A stretch of DNA of 64,000 bases, taken from Tuctoria greenei (lineage: Eukaryota; Streptophyta; Magnoliopsida; Poales; Poaceae). This document shows positions 11,898-21,556 of the stretch, piece after piece (the first letter of the stretch is position 1; every line of letters begins with the position of its first letter). The notes under the pieces were generated by a model, which did no database searches, had not been told where the DNA came from, and saw only the letters and a list, made by a program, of their open reading frames with translations. The stretch covers positions 168,850,922 to 168,914,921 of the forward strand of contig JAYESD010000008.1 of NCBI GenBank assembly GCA_036927565.1, given 5' to 3'. The translations under genes were made by a program, and so were the position numbers.

Positions 11898-12505
11898 GTG
11901 TCTCGGAGTGGGTCAATCCAACACCATATTCACTTACATGTGTTCATATTATTAATTTTATATTTTCATATCTATGATCCGTGAAACGTTATCATCAATT
12001 AATACATATGCTAGTTTGGTGACATCATTATTTCATATAACGATATAGACTAGGGATCATTTACAGTAACATTACTATTAAAAAAGAGTTTCACGAAAAG
12101 TCACATACTTGATGATAATAGTAAATAATGATTAGTCACATAACAACTTATTTAATAGTACATATATAAATAGTTATGACACTTTAATTAAAGCTATTGG
12201 CTTGTGTCGGAAGGCTAACATCTTTAAATATTGTCATCAAGTATAATATTACCGAGGCCTCTAGTGCATTATATACGACGGCCCCGACGCTTATAAGATT
12301 CCTGACGCCCTATTGCTCTTTTTTTAGTGAAGCTGGACACATTGTCAATATGACGCCACCAAGACTTCTTACTATTATCCTGACAATGATGACCCTTCAG
12401 GAAGTGAAAGAACTTGGAAAAATATGACCACCCTCGAATGCAGTGACACATTGCACATTAAGGCGAGAGGGCTAACATCAGCAAACTTGGATTGTGACGG
12501 TGATC
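11898..12505. other. Unassigned DNA left of CACTA-I
   Basis: AT-rich sequence without recognised genes. It is the left flank of the CACTA-I insertion, and the corresponding right flank resumes at 59421. Confidence 0.4.
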
Positions 12506-12508
12506 TTC

Positions 12509-12835
12509 CACTACAGGAAACACGATCGTTTGCGACGGCTAGATTTATTTGTGAAGGCATGCCGTTGCAAATAACCTAAATTGCAACGGACTGCCTCGCG
12601 CCGTCGCAAAGGTGGAGGCCGTCGCAAAAAACACTTATTTGCGACGGCTGTCGACAAAGCCGTCGCAAATAAGACTTATTTGCGATGGCCAACCGCAGGA
12701 CCGTCACAAATAAAATAGCCGTCGCAAATAAGACCTTATTTGCGATGGCTGCATGAAGTACCATCGCAAATTACATTAATTGTGACGGTCTTAACTTACG
12801 GCCGTTGAAATTAATTCAACCGTCGCAAATAAGGG
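12509..12835. repeat. Left subterminal repeats of CACTA-I
   Basis: Many copies of TTGCGACGGC and GCCGTCGCAAAT, with near variants, occur in both orientations directly inside the left terminus. In CACTA elements such motifs are the binding sites of the TNPA-type protein. A similar cluster lies at the right end (58950-59417). Confidence 0.85.
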
Positions 12836-13774
12836 CTAATATCAGCCCCACCGCCCCTGCCGCCGCGCCCCCACCGCTCATTCCCCTACCGCGCCCCCAC
12901 CTCCGCCGCTCCCGCCGCCGCCCCTAGCATCGCTCCCGTCGCCGCCCCCGCCCCCGCCGCCCCTCCCCCGCCGCGCCCCCGCCGTGCCTGCCAACGTCGC
13001 CGGCCTCCTCCGACGCCGCCGGCCTCCTCCGACGCCTCCCCACCGGCCTCCCTCGACGTAGGTATGATGCAATGTTGTGAAGCGGTTGTGATGCAATGTT
13101 GTGAAGTGGTTATGATGCAATGTTGTGATGCGGTTGTGAAGCTGTTGTGACGCTAGTTATGATTATGTGGTGCAATGTTGTAAATTATGAGCCGTCATCT
13201 ACAATTGTTATGCTTAGAGTGTTGTAATTATGAGCTTATGTTAGGTGATGTGATGCTTATGTTTAGGTGATGCTTATGTTGAAATTGTGATTCTTAGAAT
13301 TGTGATACTTACAATCGAATTCAAGCATAGAATTGATTTGAATTGAATTTATGTTGAGAATTGATTTGATACTTAGAATAGAATAGAATAGAATTGATGC
13401 TTATGTTTAAGTTTATGGTTATGCTTATATTAAGAATTAAATTGCTTATGTTTAGGTCAATGCTTATGTCTATGTTTATAATACAATTGTTTATATTTAG
13501 GTTTATGTTATTAATTGATAAATTACAGTTTAATAATTCTTATGTTTACGTTTTATTGAATTGCTTTGTTTTTTATATTATGGTTATAATTTTTAATTTG
13601 ATTGCTTGAGTGTTACTATATGTACAAAAATGGGATTCGGGTTGGCTTGACCCGACACAACCCATTTAGGAACCGACAAGGCCTATTTAGTTGTAAGTTA
13701 CTGTATGCGTCTAAACCAGCGTTGTAAAATCACGCCTGGACGCCTAGGAGCCCATCGACCACCTGGACGCCTAG
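12836..13774. other. CACTA-I leader: GC-rich block followed by AT-rich simple repeats
   Basis: From 12840 to 13060 the sequence is almost pure CCG/CCC-rich DNA with proline/alanine-type translations in all frames. From about 13065 to 13600 it changes to short imperfect repeats such as GATGCAATGTTGTGAAG and GATGCTTATGTTTAGG. The block lies between the terminus and the transposase and may hold its promoter, untranslated leader and an intron. No convincing gene is visible in it. Confidence 0.45.
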
Positions 13775-14556
13775 GTGCCCGCCATTAACGATAATTTCTT
13801 TCGCTTTAAACTGCAGAGCCAAGCATGGGTGAACACCAAGTTTTTGAGAAGATTGGAGCTTTCGTTTCACTTATGTCGAAACGGTTTCACTCCACGTGAT
13901 GAAGTGTGGACCTTCCACGGCGAGACTAAATCTCGAGTCATAGTAGAAGTGGATGAAGATGATGATATAACAGGGTTGATAGGATGGATGAGAAGCTAGA
14001 AGCTCTGGAAGCGGAGGATCCTCTTACAAATGAGGCAGAGGAGTTCTTCAAGGAGCTGAAGAAATCACAAGATCTGTTGCATGAACGCACGGTTGTGACC
14101 GTACTTGCTTTCTTGACCAGATTTATGGAAATTAAGTCCAAGTACTTTTTTCCATCAACTGCTACAATGATCTCATGAAATTGATCTGTGATATCCTTCC
14201 ACAACCTCACAAAGCACCTAAATATATGTATCACTCAAAGATCAAGATATCTGGTCTCGGTATGAACTATGAGAAAATCGATGTGTGCCCAGACAAATGC
14301 ATGCTATTATGGAAAGAGCACGCTAATAAGAAGATGTGCTTGAAATATGGTAAACTGAGGTATGTCGAAGTTGTTAATGACGATGGTGATAATGTGATGA
14401 TAGATGTCGCACATAAGTAGCTTCGTTACTTGCCTGTGACACCTCGGTTGAAGCGATTGTTTCTTTAAAAAAGAACCACAAGGCACATGATATGGCACAA
14501 AGAAGGTAAACGTGAGAACAAAGAATTCTGATGCATCTGTCCGACGTTGATGCATG
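13775..14556 (+). pseudogene. CACTA-I TNP2-like transposase, N-terminal part
   Basis: The translation shows GFTPRDEVWTFHGE, then an acidic linker, an alpha-helical DPLTNEAEEFFKEL segment and the hallmark TNP2 stretch (LMKLICDILP, YHSKIKISGLGMNYEKIDVC, CMLLWKEH) ending in a LRYLPVTPRLKRLF motif. These match the N-terminal part of plant En/Spm transposases (Pfam Transposase_21 family). Frame changes near 13985 and 14165 and stops near 14420 and 14466 break it. Sire-B inserted at 14556, and the same protein resumes at 53885. Confidence 0.8.
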
Positions 14557-15907
14557 TGAATGTGGACTAGAGGGGGGTGAATAGGCCTTTTTGAAATTTA
14601 GTCGAAACCTGCAACACTTAACAAACTGATCAAATCCCGAGATATCGGACTAGTCCGGTAGAGTGCGGACTAGTCCGGTGCGTGCGGACTAGATTGATCA
14701 AGTTCGATCAATGATTTTAATTCAAGCACAGTATGCAGCAGAAAATAGTATATAACTTGCAAGTATTGATTCAATGAAGTTAAGTGTAGTGCAAATTAGC
14801 TTTGATATGAATGTTCTAATGTAAGATGGACAAAATCAATCAAACCCTAGAATATGATATGAGAAACTTTAAGAGCAAATTTGACACACGATTTTATCCT
14901 GTGGTTCGGTTCCCACAGAAGCAACCTACATCCACGTTGAGGAGCCAACGGAAGGATTGAGTCTTCACTGACCCTAACCTCGTCGAATTGCCACAAAGGC
15001 CAATTCTTCTTCCACTATCACAAAGGGGCAAATCACCAAGTTCAAGTGGCCTTCTCACAAGTTGAGGGCTCCCCAAGATTACAATTCAAACAGCACCAAG
15101 AACACATTCATAAGATGAATATGAAACCACAGGAGTGTGTTAGAGATCAAACCCAAGAGCTCAAAAGTGTAGAATCGTGTCTCTCCTTTGATCCAAAGTG
15201 AATCCTCAAGGGATTGATCTTTCTTGCGTTGGATTGCATGGAGAGATGTGTTTTCTAGGCTCTTGGTATGTGTGACGGCGTAGGGGGTCGAGAGGTCTGA
15301 TAGTTGGGTCGTGCACATCTATTAATATTAGGTTTTTAAAAAGTTACCATTAGGGTTTCGAGGGTCCGGACTAGTCCGTGGTGGAGTCCGGACTAGTCCG
15401 GTGTGCGGCGTGCAGGAAACCCTAAGTGTCCAGAAATATCGGACTTGTCCGTGCTGATATCAGACATGTCCAGTGTGGTGATGCCCTTAGTGAATATAGG
15501 ACAAGTACGCACTTGGAGGACTTGTCCGATTTTAGTCAGAGACATTATCGGACTAGTCCGGTGCGGACAAGTCCGCATTGGCTAGACTTGTCCGAACCTG
15601 TCCAGAGAGGATATCGGACTAGTCTGGTGTATATCGGACTAGTCCATTTTTTCTGTGAAATGTGAAGTGTGTGAGGATTTTTGTGCTTGAGCTTTTGGGA
15701 TGTGTTACACCAACACGCTCCCTATACAATGATGTATTCTATTCAGCTCTTGAGCACTTTTCTGAATTGATCCTCGTTCTCCTTTTTTTTTGGCACTTTC
15801 TTCATTCTTTCATTAAAACCTGCGGTCATCTCAATAATATGGTTAGGATCTCATTTCTTTGTCATAAATCAACCAAAACCAACAAGGGATGCCTAGATGC
15901 ACTGTCA
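14557..15907 (-). repeat. 3' LTR of Sire-B
   Basis: On the minus strand the LTR begins TGACAGTGCATCTAGG and ends ACATTCA. It is 1351 bp against 1412 bp for the 5' LTR. It contains many CGGACTAGTCC and CGGACTTGTCC motifs (about 15360-15640) and a decayed TATA region near 15320. The first bases differ from the family consensus TGAAAGTGCA by one change. The duplication GCATG abuts its outer end. Confidence 0.85.
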
Positions 15908-16375
15908 ATCTCCCCCTTTTTGGTGATTGATGACAAACAATTAAGATTTCACAAAATATGATAAAAATGCAGAATTTTCATAAAGTGTGCACATATGAGC
16001 TTGAAACTTATTTAGCAGTGACAACATAAGACATATGTGCACTCTTTATGGTGGGATGCAAAACTAAATGAGTGAGAGCAGTAATCATGATGACAGTGAA
16101 ATAATTGACATCAATATATCAATCAACAAGTATATATGTCAATTATAAAGCAAAATCACAGATTTCATGAATATGAGCATAAATCATTCATAGCATTTCA
16201 TCACAGGATTAAAAGTAGCAAAAGAGCACAATATTAAGTCTTACAACCCAAAAGACATAAAAAGATGCATAAGAGAGGCTCTCATCTCTCAACCTACAGC
16301 TAAGATCTATTGATGACTCCCCCTCAATCTCTCCCCCTTTGGCATCAAGACACCAAAAAGAAGGAGAGGAGGGAT
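15908..16375 (-). other. Sire-B 3' untranslated region with repeated polypurine tracts
   Basis: On the minus strand the tract AAAAAGGGGGAGAT directly precedes the 3' LTR. A second purine cluster with AAAGGGGGAGAG and GAGGGGGAG lies at about 16318-16342, just after the third ORF. Multiple polypurine tracts are a known trait of Sireviruses and prime plus-strand DNA synthesis. No coding sequence is seen between them. Confidence 0.7.
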
Positions 16376-17520
16376 CTAAGAACTTCCGTCCTCGCTGTCG
16401 GTCCTCTCATCATCTTCGTCTTCATTCTCGGGCTGAGGAGGAGGAGGAGGAGCGGATCCACTCGAGCCCCCAATGCCAAAATAAGCAAGCTCAGAGGGAG
16501 TCAAGGGCCCGAGCTCAGTGAAATCTGAGGTTGAATCATTGGAAATGACTGGAGACCCAATGGGCTCGATCTCCAGCTTTTGGTAGATCTGTTTGACATT
16601 CTCTTTGACATACCGCATGTCCACCTTTCTCTCCTTGTTCAGCTTGTGCGTGTTCACTTCGACCTTCTTGCAAGAGGCAAAAATTGCTGACAAGTACTTT
16701 AAGATGCCACTAGGGGACCCTTTTTGGGGAGGGGCCCTAGTGGTGGGATCAACCCTTGCATCACCTCTAGCTCTCCTTGGTGCCTCTTCACTAGACACCG
16801 GAGAAGGAGCAGCTTGGATTGTTGCTTGAGGAGGCTTTTGTGGCCCCAATAGGGTGTGCTCCACATCCTTCACAAATTTGATCCCTGTGACTTTCTCAAT
16901 CATAAACATCAGGTAAGGTGCGTAGCCACATGACATGTTAGGAGTGCAGGAGATGTTCACCATGTCATTCCATTTGTAATCAAAGGCATCGAACTTACTG
17001 TCTTTGCTAATCACTTTCATCAGTGTCCTTAGATAGCCCTGGACACTTCCTGCATCCCCATCCTTCGGGACAATGGTCTTCTTCACAACCCTGTTGAGAA
17101 CCACAAAGAATGGCTTCCTGTTCTTGGTGGAAGGAGGGTTGAAAGTTGAACGGGTGTCATAAAGAAACTTCATCTTGTCCTTCTTAAGGACACCAATGTT
17201 GTGAATGACCAAGTTGTCGTTGCTTGAGCTATCAAGATGTAGCAACCTTGCAAACTCGTCATAGGTGATGGTGTACTTGGATCCATGAGTCATCCAAGTC
17301 ACCCGCTCTTCCTCAACACTGGCAAAGAAACAAGTAGCATAAAATTGGGAAATAACTTCATCATTCCAGTTGTTCCAGAAGGCAAAGAGATCATTCAAGC
17401 CACGCCTCTCAATTACCTCGACCACCTCATCAAAATCCGAGCAACTCTTCTTCTCAAAGTGCGCCGAATCAATCCATTGGCTGTGCACAACTGGGGTCTT
17501 CATAGTGAGGTAGACGGAAC
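16376..17520 (-). pseudogene. Sire-B third (env-like) ORF, C-terminal part
   Basis: The minus-strand frame runs from the Sire-A insertion at 17520 to a stop at 16376 with no internal stop. Visible parts are a SQWIDSAHFEKK segment, LFAFWNNWNDEVISQFYATC, VTWMTHGSKYTITYDEFARLL, a basic KLNKERKVDMRYVKENV helix and an acidic DEDDERTD tail. It resembles the plant family annotated as putative plant transposon protein (Transposase_32), often found as the ORF after pol in Sireviruses. I see no membrane segment, so env-like describes position only. The N-terminal part is at 29304-29732. Confidence 0.75.
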
Positions 17521-19087
17521 TGAAAGTGCATCTACGACTCCCTTGTGGGTTTTGGATGATTTATGACAAGCAATTGGGATTCTAATATCTTTGTTGAGAT
17601 GAATGCAGGCCAATAATGAAAAATGAGCAAAATACCAAAAAAAAAGGGATAATGAGGAGCAAAGTGAACTTGAGCTCAAGGAAAAGAAATAGTAGATTAT
17701 TGTGTATGGAGTGTGTTAAGGAAACACACCCAAGAGCTCAATCATATTTAAGCACACACACATATTGCACAAAGTTACACAGGACCGGACTAGTCTGATG
17801 TCAACCGGACTAGTCCGATATCCTTTTTGCACCAGATCGGACAAGTCCGATATCTGTCGGACTAGTCCGATATCTTTCTGACTTGAGTCGGACTAGTCCT
17901 CCCCAGGGCGCACTAGTCCTCAACACACTTCACAAGTCACACATAATAATACAAGTCCGTTGTTAACCGGACTAGTCCGATATTCCTTCTGATCCACTTC
18001 GGACAAGTCCGATGTTTACACGGACTAGTCCGAAATACCCACTGATCTAAATCGGACAAGTCCTCCAAGTGCGGACTTGTCATCCAACACACTTAGGGTT
18101 TCACGTGTCCGTACAAGTCCGATGGCTATCGGACTAGTCCGAAGATTTCCAGTAGTGAAATCGGACAAGTCCGTTTTCGACCGGACTAGTCCGATATTTC
18201 AGGACACTTAGGGTTTGCTACACACAGCACACCGGACTAGTCCGGTGACCACCACGGACTAGTCCGATCTTTCTGAACCCTAACGGTCACTTTTAGAAAC
18301 CACATATAAATAGAGGTGCACGACCCACTTTTATCCTCCCTCGAACCTTAGCGCCGTCACACATCCCAAGAGACTCAAAAACCACTTCTCTCCACGAAAT
18401 TAAGTGCAAAATCGATCAATCCTTTGAGGATCACTTCTAGATCATTGGAGAGACACTTGGCACACATTATTGAGCTCTTGGTTTGAATCTCTAACACACT
18501 CCTGCGTTTCAATTGTAATTTCTAAGTGTGTTTTTGGTGCCATTGTGATTTGTAATCTAAGGGAGCTCTCAACGTGTGAGAACGCCCCTTGAATTTGGTT
18601 ATTCACCCCTTTGTGATTAGTGGAAGAGGATTGGCCTTCATGGCGATCCGACGAGGGTAGGGTTGGAGAAGACCCGGTCCTTTTGTGGACTCCTCAACGT
18701 GGATGTAGGTTGCCTTCGTGGTAGCCGAACCACGGGATAAATCGTGTGTCTTGTCCTTTTTGTGTTCATCACTCAAATTGATCAACTTACTCTAGGGTTT
18801 GATCCACATTGTTCAATTTACATTAAATTGTTGAAAACAAGCCTTAATTGTGATACAATCCAATATATAACTGTTAAACTGTTGTTTGATTTTCTATTTC
18901 CGCTGCATACATTAAAGAATCAACCTAATCGATCAATCTTGATCAACTTAGTCCGTGAACACCGGACTATTCCGCACTTTACCGGACTAGTCCGATTTCT
19001 CCAGTATTGAACTTGTTGTTGAGTGTTGCAGGATCCGACAAAAAAAATTCAAATGGCCTATTCACCCCCCCTCTAGGCCTACATTCA
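17521..19087 (+). repeat. 5' LTR of Sire-A
   Basis: The LTR begins TGAAAGTGCATCTACG and ends CTACATTCA, directly abutting the PBS. About twenty palindromic or near-palindromic CGGACTAGTCCG and CGGACAAGTCCG motifs fill 17780-18270, upstream of the TATA box at 18305. Two further copies sit near 18955-18995. The region 18340-18600 downstream of the TATA box probably holds the transcription start and R region. Confidence 0.9.
18305..18312 (+). promoter_or_regulatory. TATA box of the Sire-A 5' LTR
   Basis: TATAAATA lies directly after the palindrome array. The same octamer, in the same context, occurs in the Sire-A 3' LTR (28521-28528), in both solo LTRs (32768-32775 and 48950-48957) and on the minus strand in the Sire-B 5' LTR (53239-53246). 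This conservation supports it as the element promoter. Confidence 0.7.
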
Positions 19088-19101
19088 ATTGGTATCAGAG
19101 C
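19088..19101 (+). other. Primer-binding site of Sire-A
   Basis: ATTGGTATCAGAGC follows the 5' LTR without a gap. TGGTATCAGAGC is complementary to the 3' end of plant initiator tRNA-Met, the usual Ty1/copia primer. Confidence 0.9.
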
Positions 19102-19140
19102 GAGGTTCTTCAAGAAAGAGTTTAACCACTCGAAGAGATC

Positions 19141-21555
19141 ATGTCGGACATGAAGGACGTCCACAAAATCAACAACCAAGAGGAAGTCAACAACGACAAG
19201 AACCAAAAACTGGAGAAGTACCTCGAAGCCATTCAAGACTTCGAGGACGACTATGAGGAGACGCTGGAGCTAAAGGCGCTCCTCAGAAAGAAGGCACTTT
19301 CCAAAGGGAAAGCGAAAGTTGAAGAGAAGAAGAAGGGGAGTAGTCACACCGACTACTCCCGATATCCTTTTAATTATGATCGTCTAAATTCCAATAACAA
19401 TCACTACTTATCTATCCCACTTGGAAAAGCGCCACACTTCGATGGGAGTGATTACTCCATGTGGAGGCAGAATATGAAGATGCATTTGATTTCCCTCAAC
19501 CCAAGTTTATAGCATGTTTTATGTACAGGGATAGATATTCCGGATGACGACGAAGAGCTCACCCCAAGTCAAGAGCAGGCCATCCATAGAAACGCTCAAG
19601 CCGCAGCCGTAATCACCTCCTCTCTCAGTCGAGACGAGTTCACCAAGGTGGATGGACTCGAAATTGCTAAGGAGATATGGGATACACTACAAACAACACA
19701 TGAAGGTGACCGGCATGTGCGTGAGGCAAAAATTGAAATGATCGAAGGCGAACTAGGAAGATTCGCAATTGAGGAAGACGAGTTACCCCAGGATATGTAC
19801 AATCGATTGAAGACACTTGTCAACAAGGTTCGATCATATGGGAGCAAGAAGTGGAATGACCATGAGTTGGTAAAGCTCATCCTTAGAGCGTTTATGCCTC
19901 GCAATGTCACGCTATGCTCAATGATCAGAGAAAGCCCCGGTTACAAAAGGATGACTCCGGATGAATTGCTTGGTAAAATTATCAACTTTGAAATCATGGA
20001 GAAACAAGCCAAGCACGTCAAAGAAATTGCCGACCTCACCTCGGCCAAAAAGAAAGGAGTTGCCCTAAAATCTACTCTCAAGCCTCTATCCAAAGAAGCA
20101 AGAGAAGCACAACTAGAGGAGGACAGTGATGATGAGAGTAGTGAGCTAGATGAAGAGGATATGATTTTGTTCATGAAAAAGTTCAAGAGAATAATGAAGA
20201 AGAGACAAGGAACAAAATCAAGTGAAGGAAAGTACAAGGAAAGGATGAAGCCAAAGATGAGGCGGGCGTGCTATAATTGTGGCGAGTATAACCACTTTAT
20301 AGTCGATTGCCCATATGAGGACAACAAGAATAAAACTAAAGAAACCAAGCCTCAACCTAAGAAATTCCTCAAGAAGAAGAAACAAGCCGAACAAGCACAC
20401 ATTGGGAAGGAGTGGGACTCAAACGATGAGTCCTCATCATCCGATGAAGAAGAGATGGCTAGCATAGCCATAGAAAGCACATCCAAGAAATCCACACTCT
20501 TCCCCACACTCGGTGCAAAGAAGGGAAATGGCACTTGTCTCATGGCAAAGGAAGGTAAACGCAAGGTAAACATCAAAACCCCTTCCATGCATTCCTACTC
20601 TAGTGATGATGAACTAGATCGTGATGATGAGGACATGCTAAATGGACTAGATAGGAAAACTGCTGCTAAAATGAGATTTTTACTTGACCAACTTGTTGAG
20701 AAGGAGAGGTTAATTGATCGTCAAGAGGACATGATTATCTCCCAAAAGGAGAAGTATGTCAAACTTGACAAACTCCTAGAGCTTGAAAAGGAGAAAAACA
20801 GTTCACTAGAGCTTGAGCTAGCTTCAAGCAAGAAAACTTGCTTGGAGTTAACGGACTCAAATGTTGCAATCAAGGACCAACTTGCTGACCTGATCAAGGT
20901 TAACAAAATCCTTGAAGTGCAAGTTGAGTCACTCAAGCTAAGTGAACCTTCCTCCTCTTCAATTTCACCTTCTCAACCCACTAAAACTGATCTTGTTCAT
21001 ATGTGCACATGTAGTAAAATCAACACCAGTTTGAAGGAGAAGTCAACCTCCACAAAGGATAAAAATCCTACCCGGTATGGAATATTTGACAAGGAGAAGA
21101 TCAACTATGCACGTAGTGCATACTTGGTCCAAAGACCTCCAAATGTCAAATATGGCATTGGTTACTCTTATGATGTAAAGCAAAATGCTGGAAGTCATAA
21201 GAATAACAGGGGAAGGATCTCCTTTGTGAAGGGAAGATCCTCTCAAACTGATAATTTGAAGAATAAGAAACTGAACTCGCATGAATACCGGACTAGTCTG
21301 GTCGGTGTCCGGACAAGTCCAGTCATCCACACAAGTCCGGCCACCCAGAGTAGTCCAATTCATAAACAACAGCGGCTTCTATTTAAAACTTTTGATGCCT
21401 CTTATGTATTAATGAGAAACAATCTTGGTAAGGTTTATGCTTATTATGTTGGGCCACGCCATGGGAACACAAAATCCCATGTGTGGGTGCCCAAATGTAT
21501 TGTAACTAACCTCCAAGGACCCAAGCAAGCTTGGGTACCTAAAACCAAAGCATAA
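19141..21555 (+). pseudogene. gag: Sire-A Gag, full length but with one premature stop
   Basis: A single frame runs from the ATG at 19141 to a stop at 21553-21555, about 804 codons, broken only by TAG at 19510-19512. Sire-B has TGG (Trp) at the corresponding codon, so this is a simple nonsense change. Visible parts are an N-terminal charged region, the central gag domain (GKAPHFDGSDYSMWRQNMKM through KLILRAFMPRN, about 19425-19900), a CCHC zinc knuckle CYNCGEYNHFIVDC (about 20271-20312), acidic serine stretches and a long coiled coil (about 20640-20940). Gag forms the cytoplasmic particle that packages the RNA. The length and coiled coil fit Sirevirus Gag. Confidence 0.85.
21285..21360 (+). 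repeat. Palindrome-motif array inside the gag coding region of Sire-A
   Basis: Four consecutive near-copies of the LTR motif (CCGGACTAGTCTGG, TCCGGACAAGTCC, ACAAGTCCGGCC and AGTAGTCC) lie within the open gag frame. They are read as repeated RTSLV, RTSPV and TSPAT peptides. The Sire-B gag keeps only one such motif at about 50268-50280. Confidence 0.75.
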
Positions 21556-21556
21556 T

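Noticed and set aside
16310..16528. Plus-strand Arg/Glu-rich frame
   Set aside because: It is the antisense shadow of the acidic tail of the Sire-B third ORF.
17780..18270. Regularly recurring palindromes that superficially look like a CRISPR array
   Set aside because: Spacing is irregular, spacers are not unique, the motif is 12 bp and degenerate, and the block lies in a plant retrotransposon LTR.
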